Positions 43,446 to 56,679 of a stretch of 64,000 bases of DNA are shown piece by piece; positions within the stretch are counted from its first letter, which is position 1, and each line of letters starts with the position of its first letter. The stretch is from the NCBI RefSeq assembly GCF_001649575.2, contig NC_051436.1:12398339-12462338 (forward strand). Reading direction: 5' to 3'. The DNA is from Kryptolebias marmoratus. Lineage: Eukaryota; Chordata; Actinopteri; Cyprinodontiformes; Rivulidae. A program made the translations under genes and the position numbers. The notes under the pieces are model-generated. The model saw only the letters and a list, made by a program, of their open reading frames with translations. It was not told the DNA's origin and made no database searches.

Positions 43446-44900
43446 GACAATAACATGTTTCGGACAATGCTCAGCTAGATTTAATTTAAAGATCTTTATT
43501 ACCTGGTAAAGACGAGACGTGTTTTTATATGTCCTTTAACTCTACAGTTAAAGAAAGTTGGCCTTTGTTTTTCTTGTGATTTCTGGTGCAAGTTGCTTCT
43601 TCTGAGTCGTTTCAACACTGAACACCTTTCTTTCCTGCCCATCAGGTAAAACAATGTATTTTCTCTTCTACCTTCCTACATTTGATTTGTTATTATGAGA
43701 ATTAGGTTTCCCCACCAAACTCAGCTTTGAATTAGGTATGTCTGCCAGTGATTAGCCTCAGCCCTGTCCTCAGCTGTGACCTGAATACATCGCTGAGGCT
43801 GCAGACAGACAATGCAAGGAATGGCTGCAATTCCACATTAGACTTGCCCTTGCGTGAGTCCTCTACTAAGAAAATCCTACTGATGTCTAAAATATAGCTG
43901 AGCGATATCTGAAAAGAGAAATCAGGGTCATATTCTTATTCAGTGTTTTCTTTTCAGCCATCCTGAATGCAAATAAACGACCCATTTGATGCACACTGGG
44001 AAAGAAAAAGGCCAGGACTCATGTTTGTCTTTTTAACTGCCTAACTTTGAAAGTGCAGATGGTTGGTCCATGAGAGAATGTGATGTTTAATTATGTTTGC
44101 AATTGGTCTGATTCAAATTAGATGACTTTCATCTTAAAAGTTTGTACGATAATGAATTATGTTTTGTTGGTTTATATAAAAGCCCTTACAACTGTCTCAG
44201 TAAAGGTGACTTTTGATGGTAAGTAGACCCCAGATTTAGTTTTGTGCTCTTGTTTCATGCATTTGTAGCATGTGTTCTGATTCCTTGTTAGATTTGGTTC
44301 TAATTTTTATAATCATTACACCCACATTATCTTCCTTCAGTATCGGTACTCCCTGGTTTTTAGTTATTTCAGCTCTTGTTCAGTCAGTTTCAGTTTTGAT
44401 TCTGTAAGTAAAAAACTTAGATCCACCTGTCCTGCCTGCCTGCTGCTTCCTTGGGTTCCTCTTCCAACCGTCCAAATCAAATCACCACAGCAAGATTTGA
44501 CCAAACCATGAACCCAACAGGATTACTCTTCCTGGAGAACTTTCAAAGACTGCATAATAAAGATTTTCTAAAGTTCTCCGGTGTAGCAGCCTTGCCCCTG
44601 GAAAAGACTGAAGGTTTCAGGTAAATTAATGAATTTGCTGTGGTATAGGCCCTGACAGCCTGAATCACAAAGGCTGGTTGAACCTCTGGCTGCAGGGAAG
44701 GCAAGGTACCACACTACACTGGAAAAAGTTTTGACGGTCCATCCAAATCCCTACTTTGCTCTGAGCCAGGTTTTGTATTTTGTTTTGAGACACACTCAAA
44801 CCTCGATCGCCACCACTAGCCGTTTCTCCCCAAGCATTTGCTGCCACCGCCACCCCTGCCCAGGACATCCAGAGTTCTGCAGAAACCCTTCAGTGTCTTG
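43445..44900. other. Non-coding DNA with a possible LTR fragment
   Basis: The part at 43560-43960 is complex and could be regulatory. At 44210-44530 there is an LTR-like layout: a TTTAG/TTTTG-rich 5' part and a 3' part with CTGCTTCCTTGGGTTCC, resembling the 3' block of the LTRs at 1.4 and 26.8 kb. Ends and target duplication were not identified. Confidence 0.35.
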
Positions 44901-44904
44901 TTCT

Positions 44905-45295
44905 TCCATCCATTCATCTTCTACCACTTATCTGGGGTCGGGTCACTGAGGCAACAGGTCCAGGGGAGAAACCCAGACATCCCTCTCCCCAGCAACACTC
45001 TCCAGTTCCTCCTGGGGGATCCCAAGGCGTTCCCGGGCCAGAGAGAATACATAATCCCTCCAGCAAGTTCTGGATCTGTCCCAAGGTCTCTTCCCAGTGG
45101 GACATGCTTGGAAAACCTCCAATGGTAGACATCCTAAACAGAGGCTCAAACCATCTAAACTGACTCCTTTCGATTCGAAGGAGCAGGGACTCTACTCCGA
45201 GCTCCCCTCAGATGACGGGGCTCCTCACCTTATCTCTAAGGCTGAGGCCAGCCACCCTATGAAGGAAGCTCATTTCAACTGCTTGTGACCTGTTC
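44905..45295 (-). mobile_element. LINE C-terminal end (RTE/Rex-type), antisense
   Basis: On the minus strand the translation includes WRDYVFSLARERLGIPQEE, then LESVAGERDVWVSPLDLLP. This is the C-terminal end, after the reverse transcriptase, of a common fish non-LTR family. A GATGAATGGATGG tail ends the element at about 44905. Upstream (45130-45290) the sequence matches the preceding region but with frameshifts. It is a 5'-truncated dead copy. Confidence 0.78.
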
Positions 45296-45299
45296 CTGC

Positions 45300-45925
45300 C
45301 TCAAGCTTTATTTACACTGGACACCCCTCTTCTGAGTCAAGTTCCCAAGGGGGTCTAGCTGAATGTCTCTCCTACAAATAATTTCCAAAGGGATCCAGTT
45401 GGACCTGTGTTCTTGCACTACTCAGTGAATGGATCCAATTAGACCCACCTCTGCCAGTTCCAACTTTAAGGCAGGCTAAATTAGTCAATTTCATCTCTTT
45501 ACCTCATTAATTTCAGAAGGCTGCCCAAGTTCTGAAAATTCTGGTCCCAAAGAAGAAGCATTTTTGTAGTAAAAGAGTTAATACTTCTTTTTCACAAAAG
45601 AACCTTGATTTAGGAGAGGAGCCACCCAAAGTATTGGGTGAAAAACTGTTTCACAGTTTACCACCAAGTTACAGTTCAGTTCAGACTTTAAGCAATCAGT
45701 GAAGCTGGTATAAACCCCAGATGTGATCACCATTCTCAGCAGTCAATGCAACTACAAGTAAGGCTTGTGTTTCTCTCAACTTGTTCAAACAAAGTTGCTA
45801 AGTTGCTGTCCAAATCTCTTTACTTTCCTTCCATTTAAATGATCTTAATAATTTCTCTGACAAGTCGAGACATCTTGTGATGAGCTGTTACCCCTAATTT
45901 ATCCTGTTTATGCTGTAAAGACAGT
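45300..45925. other. Unclassified non-coding DNA
   Basis: No recognisable repeat ends and no supported frame. The word (G)GATCCA(A/G)TT(A/G)GACC occurs twice, at about 45392 and 45432, a small local repeat. Confidence 0.3.
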
Positions 45926-45929
45926 CAGA

Positions 45930-46560
45930 CAGGTGTATGACAGCAGACGGTATTGCACCACCACTTGCCAGTTGCCCAGATGCTAGTAAGCTGTCAAAAC
46001 TGGCTTGATCCGGGCCCGGGGTTAATTAAACTTGCAAACCCTGCGGCGGGGATGGCTTTCCAAGGCCAAGGCTGGAGAGGACACAAGCCTGAGGTCAGCA
46101 GGACCTTGTTAGGTGGAGCATGGGCTTGACATAACAGCGATGGGAAATGGTTTGTAGGGTTCAGAGAAGGGGCAGAATGAGTAGGCAGGAGCTGTACTCA
46201 GAGAAGGTGAAATATGAAACTACTTTACCGTAGGTGTGGGAGTGCAGCTGATGCAGCTGATGAGTGGCCAGTATTGCGAGACAGAAGATTGCTGGCCACC
46301 CCCTTCTTGTCACGTCAAATGTTGGGAAGAAAAGCGTTTTGGATGAGCAGCTGTATAGGGGCTTTCTGCTTCCTGCCAGCTTGTTCACCAAGGTGACCTT
46401 AAACTAGTTTGGCGGGGGTCCCAAGGCTCAAGCTGTGAATCTCACAGGAGGGTTTAGTGGCAACAGAAATCACTCTGCCTCTCCTGCCAACAATTACAGG
46501 GGCCATGTCTGCAAACTCACCACGGTTTTTACAGACCACAGCCTTAGCAATTGAATTAAA
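45930..46560. promoter_or_regulatory. Candidate CNE block, GC-rich
   Basis: A 600-bp complex block of higher GC. It includes GATCCGGGCCCGGGGTTAAT, TTAATTAAACTTGCAAACCC, GATGCAGCTGATGAGTGGCC and CCAACAATTACAGGGGCC. No repeat ends. Opposite-strand frames of 60 and 76 codons at 46161-46396 are not supported. Confidence 0.45.
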
Positions 46561-47590
46561 AAAGACTGAGGGAAAGCTGAAAGTATACTTTGATTTTATC
46601 TAGAGTATACCCTTTTTTATATCACTTCACAGACTATTCTGAGCCTGAAATAACAAATATGTGACAAGTGTCTGGAGCTTCGAGTGCTATGTGCAAATCT
46701 CGGTTGTATTTTAATGATCATATTGCTGTTAATATATATTTAAAAGTCTTTTAAAGAAACACTCTGTGTTGAATTAACATCTGTGCCAATATTGCAACTT
46801 TGTCATTTCCTCACCTGAGGATCAAGAGGTGCTTGTCTCCAGAGTTGCCTTATTAGCACCCAGTACAGAAATATAGTCGTAAAGTGATGTCTGTTCTCAC
46901 ATTTCCAAGTAACTTCAGACATCAAGCTATGACAACTGTGAGAAGAAAGATTTAAAAAGTGAGCCTTTTCAACCCAGGACCGATCGATGCATCTCCAAAA
47001 GCCTTTGTATTCTTTGTCTTGCAAAACACACTTGCTAAACTTACTGCAAATTGTTCCCAGACTGTACCTTAGCTACAGTCAATTTAAAGTGATTTATTTT
47101 GAAGTTTGAGTAACAGCCTCCATTAAATCCCTGGACATAAAGAAAGTGGAGCTACATTAAGAAGAAAGTATGACGCTACGTAATCAAACATTTGTATTCT
47201 ATTATGGCATACTACCCTCAGAAGTAAAAATATTGGGTAAGATGCTTTATTTTCCAAGTTTTGAGATAAAGGTCAAAATGTTGGGAAAAAAACAGTTGGA
47301 ATAGTTTTTCAAGAATCAAGTTAAAAAGGCAGAATAATTAGGTTCTTTTGAGATTATGAGAAGAAATAAAAATTATTGATTATATGTCAAAATATTAAAA
47401 ATATATATATATTTTTCATTTTCAGCAAATTACTTGATTGTAAAAATGTTTGAAAGGTCATTTAAAAAGCTTTTGCTTTTGTGAGATTCTTACATGATCT
47501 TTCTTGAAGTGTCCCTCTTTGGTTTGTCCACATATTTTTTTCATACTGTGGGGATCATGGGAAAACCTTCAACTTGTACTTCTTCATGTA
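46560..47590. other. AT-rich non-coding DNA
   Basis: Nothing recognisable beyond A/T-rich tracts and an ATATAT run at about 47400-47413. Confidence 0.3.
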
Positions 47591-47598
47591 GTCTATAG

Positions 47599-48040
47599 CA
47601 GAGGTCCCCATCCCCGGGCCACGGACCGGTACAGTCCTTGGGTCATTTCGTACAGAAAGAAAAATTAGCTTACAGTATTTCCGTTTTTTTTAATTTTCGG
47701 AGTCTGAACAACATTTATCTTGAAAACTGACCAAATTCTCTCCACTACATTTGTCTATGACTCACTCTTGATGCGTGTCAGAACGCTTATCCAGGTCCCG
47801 TGATCCGTTACCGCTAAAAACAAACCCACAAGCAAACGTCTCTGGAAGCCCTAGATGGGACTGACTCGTTACTGAGAAACAGACGTCGTATCAGGGTTAC
47901 ATTACACACTCGGCATTATGGTGAGTTGTATTCTTTGTGCACTTTATAAATGTGCATTTTTTAAAATACCTTTAGCTTCAATTAACTATTAAAGAAAAGT
48001 GTTGTGTTGCACTTTGACTGACAGTGTGAAAGCCTGTTAG
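47599..48040 (+). mobile_element. hAT element, left part
   Basis: Begins CAGAGGTCCCCATCCCCGG, then GGCCACGGACCGGTACAG, CAGTATTTCCG and TCTCCACTACATTTGTC, matching the left end of a common fish hAT whose consensus begins CAGCGGTCCCCAACC. The right inverted end was not found, so the limit near 48040 is approximate. Confidence 0.65.
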
Positions 48041-49490
48041 TGACTTAGGAGGGTGTGTAGGAAGGACTTTTGTATCAAAGGCATAGCTCCAAGTCTTGAG
48101 TGTCCAAACGCTGGTTTCAAAAATGCAACTTTGCAGTGCCCCCCAAAAATTGACATTTTGGCTTCAATTCTGAATAACAGAATTAGATGGAGACACTTTA
48201 TTCCAATTCTGCTTTAAAGTTTCGGTCAGCCAGAAATGAAAAGTGTTATTCAATGCAATGCCGTTGCTATTTTAGTAACTAGATAAAGAATTACCTTCCA
48301 ACCTAAGTAACAATGTGAGAAGGGTTTACTTCTGATAATTTCTTCAAATTTGTAGACTTTGTTGCACAACAGCATCCCTCCATGATGGTGAAATAACTTT
48401 AATTTGTATTTTTAGCAATTTTATGAGCAATTCATCTGGAGAGCTGTTTTTGGTTTTTTTTGGCTTCGAGACCTCAGCTTGACCTCCTGCAGCATGTCTG
48501 AATTACAATAACTACAAGAAACAAATACCTGTTGTTTATTCTAGGCAAAAGCTTATAAACTCCTAGGTTTTAATATTTAGACCTGAATTTATGTAATGAT
48601 TATTATAAACAAGACATTGCCCTAACAATGTATGGCAAAAGTGTTTTGGGTGTTTTTCTTCAAACATCTATCACACCTTTGTCTCCAAACTTTTTTTAAA
48701 CTTTTTTTTTCTTCCACACATCAAGGAAAGAACATATCTTGAAAGAATCTTTTTATCTATTCGTTGGCATTTAACCTGGTACCGTAAAGCAAAATACCGG
48801 GATCTTCCTGGCTGGAAATAAGACTTATAAAGTGCAGTTTTGTAGCCCCAGGGTGCTCCGGGGCAGCTTCATGTTCAGTAATGTGCATAATAGATGCCAG
48901 TGTGGCATCGGAATCAATCATATGCACATATTTTTAAGGTTTACATATTCTCTAGGGTTCCTTTATTATAAAAATTCACACAACTGGTATAAACAGCTTC
49001 AAGAACACGTGCTTTTTTTTTTTTTTTTTTTTACAGGTTAACACAATTGCTGAAATTTCATTAAAATATTTTTGACATGTTTTGGTCCAAGTATCACTTG
49101 GCCTATGCACAGCAGTAACACAATGTTCCTAAATTTTAGTAGGGGGCAAAGTACAGTGGGGTACACACTTCACCTGTACTCCATCCAAATGTGCACTGAA
49201 CAGAACCCAGGGGTCTTTGACACAGCAGCACAATTATCAGTTTGAAGCAGTCAAGGCGAGATAAAAGCTCCAGAATAAATTTGACCATCATGGTTTCAAC
49301 AGGACATTGCTGACTAGTTAAACTCCATAACTGAGAAAAGTTAGCCTTATGAGACCCATAACATACCCTTATGCTGTGGTAAGGTTTATTAAAAAATAAC
49401 ACTATTTCTCTGACTTCTACAGAAGAAATGTTATCGCCTGCCACAATGAAGGGAAGGTGGTCATGCAATTGTCTGTATGAGTCTTTTAAC
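48040..49490. other. Non-coding DNA with T-run
   Basis: AT-rich sequence with a T-run at 49012-49032. A 126-codon minus-strand frame at 49136-49516 runs into the family A pair and has no domain. Confidence 0.3.
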
Positions 49491-49494
49491 CAAT

Positions 49495-50085
49495 TATCTA
49501 ATGAACCAGTGGACATATTTTAATGAAACTAAAAGTAATCATTAGATGTATGTCTACAAGTGATTAACATTTGAAGCCAACTTGGTTCAAGAGGGCAGCG
49601 ACAGCTAATCAACCTTAGTAAATACAAAAGTGGTCATAAGTCAGCCAGTTTTACAAATATTTAGCAAAAGTTTGGTGTGCTAGTAGTTGAGAGACATCTA
49701 CATCACACGCTTTGACCATTAAAAAATCATGTCTTTATTTAAAACACTGGCTTTACCTGTTGGAGACAACCCTGACTGTCTCATGACCCACAAAACAAAT
49801 ATGAATGAAATTCTTAAAAAGTAATCATTCGATGTATATTTTCAACTAATAGACTATTGGAAATACCCTGATTCAAGATGACAGATCCAGATCCACACTG
49901 GCTATTGACCTTTGCAAACGCAAAAAAGACTGTAACAGTCAATTTTAAAGCTAATGAGCTCAGATTTGGTGTAGTAGTAGCTCAGAGTTATCCCCATTGG
50001 ATATTTTGAGCACTAAAAAAATTATGCACCCTTTTTGTTTAAAGCTTTGGCATGGAAGTTAATATTTGCATTCCTTCAAGTAATA
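49495..50085 (+). repeat. Family A repeat, forward pair
   Basis: Two forward monomers: ATGTATGTCTACAAGTGATTAA and ATGTATATTTTCAACTAATAG, about 285 bp apart. Each is followed by a TCAAGA(G/T)G block and a TAGTAGTTGAGAG or TAGTAGCTCAGAG block. Confidence 0.73.
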
Positions 50086-50745
50086 CTAGTGTCATTGAAC
50101 TAAAATATATATAGCTAGAAAACTGCAAAATTGAATGCTGTTGTAAATATCTACTTTTGTTTCTCTGATTGCATTGGCTAAAGCTAAACAGTAAAAATTA
50201 GTACAATGAAATTGATAAAAAATATTTCCAATAACATCTACTTTTCTTTCATCTGAAGTTTGACCACAAACAAGAGAAAAATATCTCTTTTATGTACAAT
50301 TTTTGTTTCAAATCTAGTATTGAACTGACCCAGGTTAGCAAAACATTCTCATTGAATTATGTTGCTTCAGACATACATTCTTTCACTTGCTTTTCCTATA
50401 GCATTGCCCTCAAAAATAAAGTCTATCCACTGGACCTATAAAGGCTGCTTTGAGTTTATTGAAAGGATGCTGTTCAGTCCATACTTCGGAACATTTTATG
50501 TGCAAAATTTCATTGTTCTAGCATCTTATATACAGTTAATGTTGCATTCCTATTACAATATATGTAGAAATTTCAATGTGGGAATGATAGCAGACCTGAT
50601 TTAACTGTGTTCTAGTTGCAAGTTAAGAAACCAGTAAAAAGGTTATCTGTTATTGGAAATGCAAACCAATATATTTCTCTGATTTTGATTAATTTATGCA
50701 CTGTAACAACATTTTTAGGTTTTACAGTACTGTGTGTGTAAATGA
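50085..50745. other. AT-rich non-coding DNA
   Basis: No recognisable feature. An 81-codon frame at 50359-50604 has no domain. Confidence 0.3.
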
Positions 50746-50749
50746 TTTA

Positions 50750-50885
50750 TCCATTCATCCATTTTCTTTACCCACTTTTCTGTGAAAGGTCTTGGGGAGC
50801 TGGTGCCTATTTCCAGCAGTCACTGTGTGAGAGGCGGGGTAAACCCTGAACAGGTTCACAAATCCATCACAGGGCCTATATGATA
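50750..50885 (+). repeat. Teleost interspersed repeat, short copy
   Basis: Same family as 10470-10750: CATTCATCCATTTTCTTTAC, GGTGCCTATTTCCAGCAGTC and GAGGCGGGGTAAACCCTG, ending at CATCACAGGGC. Confidence 0.65.
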
Positions 50886-51565
50886 TTCAAATGGTCAAAA
50901 GTCCAAATAAACAATTCATCATTGCAGCTACCACAAGTTCCTATGTGTGAGGCAGCCATATTGGATTTTGAGGTTGAGACTGGTGAGAAATCTCTGACTT
51001 TGGAGGGCGTTCAAGTTCAATTTTCTGACGTGGAATTTGGAAATTTCAACTTCCAAACACAAATGGAACAAGCCATAAGAACAAAAATAGCACAAATCTC
51101 AAAAGTTAAATGTCAAGAAGATTGGTATAAAGATAAGGGGGGATTTCTTCATCTACTCCAATAATGTGATATTATTGGGTTACAAAGTTGGGTTGCAAAC
51201 TTAAAGGGTTTGAACTTTCTCAGCATCTACAAGTTAGTTGTGACCCCAAAATATGTCCTCTCATGTAAAAAAAAAAGTGATTTGAAAAAAAATAAAACAT
51301 TGTTTTTATCAAACATCTGACACCTGTAGAATCCAGTTTGAAAATGCCTTTGACAGTGTGAATGTTTCCTCATTACAGAGTTGGGTTATCGTTTATGCTC
51401 TCAAGGTAAAAATGTCCATGAGCTTTAACTGTATTTGTATTTATTTATTTATTTTTTTGTGGCAGTGGGGCATTTGTTATTCTATGGATTTCTAGTGTTT
51501 ACTCTGTAGTAACTCGGTTGTTTTTGAGCTGCATCACAATTACTTTTGCACCGACTAAAGCATTT
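50886..51565. other. Unclassified non-coding DNA
   Basis: A 94-codon frame at 50880-51164 is rich in charged residues but has no recognisable domain or splice sites. The rest is AT-rich. Confidence 0.25.
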
Positions 51566-51569
51566 ACGG

Positions 51570-52440
51570 TGTACATGTGGCGTGTAATATACTTGTCAGT
51601 TTTGGGGTTCCACACATGTGTAGGTGTGCAGTTTGATGTGGATTTATGTGTCAGGAGGGGAGGCTTTAACTGCTAGAGTGGGATTATCCTCCCCCACTCT
51701 GTTTGGCTTGCCATCCTAATGTGACCTTTAGGAGAATTCCCCATAAGCCAAAGGGAGGCACAGAGCGTTTGTTGCACAAAGGCCACTGTGGGGGAAATAT
51801 ATCACCTAAAAGGGAGTAGAGGTCTGACGAAAACCTGACTACATCCTTTAAACAATTCCACTGCTGCTATTGATTCTTACGGAAAACATTTATAGCTTTT
51901 GTATCCTTTTTTTTTTTGTCTGAATGTTACAAACAGTCTCTTTGCGGGAAATGTTCCATATTTCGTATTGACTGAAGACATTACAACAGACTTCTGGAAA
52001 TATCCTGTATCCTCTGATAATGTTTATTTCCTTTTAATGAAACTTTAGCAAAGTACAACCTGATCTGTCTTTGTATTACAAACTGAGTGGGAAAAAAAAC
52101 CCCAGAAAAGATGCTTATTCAGTAATCAATGGCGCACTGAAACGTTTCTGGTGAGTCAGGTTAGCATTGAAGAGATACAGGTCAATCCCATAGACGTGGT
52201 CCCTGCTGGTTTTCAGGACCCTGGCTGACCCTGTCTGGATCTAAATTCTTGTTCAGGTTCAAGTGTTTCTAGCTGCCTCCTCACATAACTGCAGGAGGCA
52301 GATAGGTAGGACGGGGAGGCAGGCGGTGTTTACTTCATTATTGATGTTATGAAATGTGTTGCACACAACCATTTGGATCTTGTCAGAGAACAATGCTCAT
52401 ATTTTTAAGAACAGTTGTACCCCTTGTTCAGAGTAGAATT
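51570..52440. promoter_or_regulatory. Candidate CNE pair
   Basis: Two blocks, about 51590-51830 and 52130-52440, look constrained. They include TCTGTTTGGCTTGCCATCC, GGGGAAATATATCACCTAAA and CTTCATTATTGATGTTATG. The AT-rich stretch between them holds an LTR-free unclassified segment. Confidence 0.38.
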
Positions 52441-53030
52441 CCATCATCCAGTCCAATAGGTGGCAACTGTGAGCTGTGAACTGTTTCGTTCCTGTCTATT
52501 CCTGTCTATTCAAAAGTGAAAAAAGTCTGAGTAATATTTCAACAGAAATGTGATTACATTTGTGTGTTATATGCTTTTATTTCATTTGGAGCTCCATGTC
52601 TGTTTGTTCTGCCAGTGAACCGTATGAGTTTTAAGGGTTATAAGCTTTAAAGTGTCAGAAGACTAGACACTAAGGTCTGTAAAAAAGCAAACCAGTATGC
52701 TTCTTAAATTTTCTCACATTCTGTCAGTTTGGTTACATTATTAGGATGATCAAAAACTTTGGTAAATTATTTTGCAATAAATGCGACACAGTACAGTTTA
52801 AAATGTGTTCATGTTTGCATAATTATATAGTTTAGGTTACTGGGACCCCATTTATACTATTATATGTTTTTAAATAAATCGATTTTTCTCTGTTCATTTT
52901 TTTTTACTGTCCGCACATTTAAACAAAAAATTCAGTTATAAAGTTTTGAACATTCAACAAAGTCTTTAAATAACTGCTGCTGAAGGTTCTAGAACCACCA
53001 TGGCTCAAGCCTGCCATAACCTTCAACCTT
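52440..53030. other. AT-rich non-coding DNA
   Basis: A short tandem duplication TTCCTGTCTA TTCCTGTCTA occurs at about 52489-52508. Nothing else stands out. Confidence 0.3.
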
Positions 53031-53034
53031 CACA

Positions 53035-53690
53035 TCACCATGGGCTGAGAGTGCTTCGACCAAAAAAGTACCTGCTCTAAAAGTGCCACCTTCAAGCTCG
53101 ATGGACGAACCAAATGCCTTCTGGAAAAAGTTTTACGGTTGGACAGACAAAGGTTGAGCTACTGAGCCACGATAACAAGTCGTATGTTTTAAGGAGTCAT
53201 GTTGAGGCTTTCACACCCAAGAACACTGTATCAGCTGTCAAGCATGGCAATGGTAGCATCATGCTGTTGTACTAGGGCATTACAACTGGACATAATGACT
53301 TTTAAATCTTTCAACTTCACTTCAAATCAACAGCTAAATGGTTGAAACTTGGACCCTGTTGTGTTTTGACAGGACGATGATCCTAAACGCACATCGAAAC
53401 CGGTTTCTGAATAACATTAGCCTTCTAAAATGGCCTTCTTAAAGCCCCAACCTAAACCCTCTATTGAAAATTTGTAGACTATGAACAAAAGCCGGACATA
53501 TGCCAGGAAACAAACCAATTTAAGTGCGGTTTGCCAATTCTGAAAAACAAAAAAAAAAGCGGTCACATATCCAACCACAGTTATGCCAATAGCTTGTCAA
53601 TGGCTGGTGCAACTCGCTAAGAGACATTTACCAAAATTGGGTGTACGTAAAACCTCTGACAGTATTGTAATATTGAATAAATGAATGAAT
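53035..53690 (+). pseudogene. Tc1/mariner-type transposase remnant
   Basis: Broken translation includes AFTPKNTVSAVKHGNGS followed by IMLLY and, about 150 bp later, DDDPKRTSKP in another frame. These match the (P)KNTxPTVKHGGGSIMLWG and DNDPKHT blocks of Tc1-type transposases, which belong to the DDE catalytic core. Stops and frameshifts show it is dead. The inverted ends were not seen. Confidence 0.68.
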
Positions 53691-56675
53691 GATATCTGTG
53701 CTGTTCGTGCAGCAGTCACATAGTAGGAGTGTGCATTTACTTGCAGGTGCTGTGTGTTCTGAAACTCCCCTCCTTTTTCTGCAGCGTACAGTTGAGTCTC
53801 CCATCACAGCTGAATGGCCTTAATCAAAGACTATTGTCAAAGGCACAATGGCAGTCACAGACATTCATACGTAAACACATCCTCTCACCTGCTCATTATC
53901 ATGTAGGCTTCATCTAAAATCGAGGCACTTTGTCTACATCAGGAACACGGCGTTAAGCTGCAGCGTGAACATGCACCTGCCCTCGCTTTTATCAGGCACT
54001 TGCCAAGGGCAGTGACTGGAATAGGTATGTGATTGGACAGCCCGTTCCCGTCAGGAAAGTTTTTTTTTTTTAAAAAGGAGGAGGAAAAACAAGGGATGAG
54101 TGTATTGCTTGGAGAAAGAGGGAAGAAGATAGAAAAGTAAAAATTTGACCAAAAATGGAAATGCAAACTTTTGAAGCAAGGTGCTAATACATAAAAACAA
54201 CCTGATTAGGAATTATAAAGTTGGTAATTAAAAGTACCGTAGCTCTCTTTGAGAACTCTAAGAACATGTTTTTTGGATTTTCTTGTGGAATTTGGAGTAG
54301 TTTTAAGACCTGCAAGGGTTTTTATAAAGGTTCAAAACATATTTGTGCATATTCTATAATCTGATTTTCCAAACTGGGGTAATTTAAAAAGCTATCTCCA
54401 AAAAGTAATTTTTTAATTGTTAATAATCTTTTCACAGAACCGTACTTGAAAAGATCTGAACTATCAACTTAATGCCAACTGAAAGGAGCAAAAACAGTGG
54501 TCAATTTTGTGTAAATTCAGTTATTTTGAGGCCAATTCACATTTTTCAGCTTTTCACAAACTGTTTTTTTTTTCAGTATTCTGATAGCAATGTCGCTCTG
54601 CAGTAACCTTTGTACTATAATTTATGAACACAGTGCATTTGAATGTGTTGCTATTTTTATTTTTATTTACTGTAGCATTCGTAGCTAGCTTATCATTATG
54701 CCAGCTCAACATTAGACACAGTTCCCCTCAAAGGTTGAACAAAATTGTAGTTTATGTTACCAAAACCCAAGCAATTCGTGCTCCAACTATTTGCCTTTTT
54801 GCGTGTCACAAAGATGTCAGATTTTCAATTTTGTTCACAAAAAGAAAAAAGCCTCTTGGTTATTTTACCACTTGGTTAAGTACATATATTTCAAACATAA
54901 AAATTTTGAATTTATTTGCTTTTTTCAACTGAGCCACAATAGGTTGGGAAAAATTTGTCAAATTACTTTTTTATTTATTTATTTTTTTAAGGAAGAATAT
55001 GTAAGAAAGCTAAAATGGGAAATAAATGAGCTTTTCGAGACAGTTGTCGTCAGGGCTTTGTAGCAGCACTGCAGATGGCCGGAGGCTTTATTTTTTTTAC
55101 TTTTCAAAAACAAAACCACTATAAAGGCTAGACATAACTAATTATTGGATACGTTTTTCAGCAGCTGCAGCCTCTATTGTTTTTAAAACATTACAGACTG
55201 ACTGATTTTTACTGCACAGAAAAATATAATAATTTTAGTAGAATTGAAATAATGTTCTGGTGCAGCCGGCATAAAACTCTGGATTTTGGTTCACTTACTT
55301 TGTATTTTGAACATTTTTGATCACTCTGTAGCTATTAACATGCGGAAAGTTCCTATCTATGTGATCTTTAGCAAGCGACAGAAAAGTTTTTCTGTTTCCT
55401 TTATGCAGTGCGAATGAGTTTTATGTCTGCTTCATTTTTAATAGCAAACTGAAAAGGGTTGAGCCAGACAGAATAGTTAAACAAAACTAAAGATATCTTT
55501 TTTTTTTTATCAAAAATACTGCTTGCATGTGAACGAGAAATCCGAAAATGAGCAGAAAATGTCTGTCGTTGGGTATTTCAATACACTTCATTGGCAATTA
55601 TTGATATATACACAAAGAAAAAGACCAAGTTACAGCTATTCAGAATTTTCACAACAGGTTTATTTTCTTCTTTAATTGCACAGCATTAAAGTTTTCAGCG
55701 GTAAAGCTAAAGCCACAAGGCCATTTTGAACACAATGAACGTGGTGGAGTGAGCACATAGGCAGCAATGGTGTACCTCACCCATGACCTTAGTTTCCACT
55801 TGGTAATCCTTTCAAAATAAAACTACAAAGCACAAAACACAGTGGATCACCTTGATATTTTTTTTTCTTTTTTAGGAGCGGGGTTTGTCTTAAAAATAGT
55901 GTCTCGTTTGAAAGAAAAACACTATAGTTGTTAGAAAACTATTTTGTGCAGGCTAATTCTTTTAAACCAGCTAACAAAGCCAATTTCAATTAACCGAAAA
56001 AGCACATTGTACTGAATTTTGCAGTAAGTTACCTTCAAAAAAAGGAACAGCTCAAATTTCCTATAAATCTAAAGACAAATACCTTGAAAATGCAGTAAAA
56101 CTACAAAATCCTATTTTGGTTTTTGATTCTGACTGAGGTGCTTTGCACAACAAAAAGTTTAGGAGCCAGTGTATAAAGTCTTACCTGCGAGTTCTGTTTT
56201 CAGACACAGCACATCACCCTGTCAACTTCACTTTGCATTGTTAGCACATGTCAGTCTGCTGTGCATTTTAGAAAACTGAGATGTTTCACGCTCATTTACA
56301 CCTGTACATTGTTCCAGCTTTTTTATAAGAAATGTTTTAAATATGTCTTCTGGGTTCCTTTTTTATTTGCTGAATCTGTATTTTAAATGTTGTTAAGTGT
56401 TATCTATTTTAGGCATCCTTCCCTCCTGCCTGCAGTAGCAGCACCGGAGAGAGTACTAATGTATATTATTGATTCGTATCATTTTTCCATTTCATGTCTT
56501 GCCTTTTGCATTGGCCTTTAGGCTCCGTAAAAACAAATCAAAGCAACGCAAAAAGGTTTGTAAAGGAAGAGATATTAACCTTGGAGTCGTGCCTGGCGTA
56601 TCTTGTAGCAGCTGTGGGGCTTATTCCATCAAGAATATGTAAAAACCTTGTGTAGAGCTGCAGGACAAATTTAAA
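53690..56675. other. AT-rich non-coding DNA with family B right arm
   Basis: A family B right arm occurs at about 54350-54475 (AAACTGGGGTAATTTAAAAAG, GAAAAGATCTGAACTATC). The remainder is AT-rich, with T-runs at about 54060, 55090, 55500 and 55860. Open frames up to 102 codons at 54624-55063 have no domain. Confidence 0.4.
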
Positions 56676-56679
56676 TCAC

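Noticed and set aside
49136..49516. 126-codon minus-strand frame
   Set aside because: No domain; one end lies in the family A repeat.
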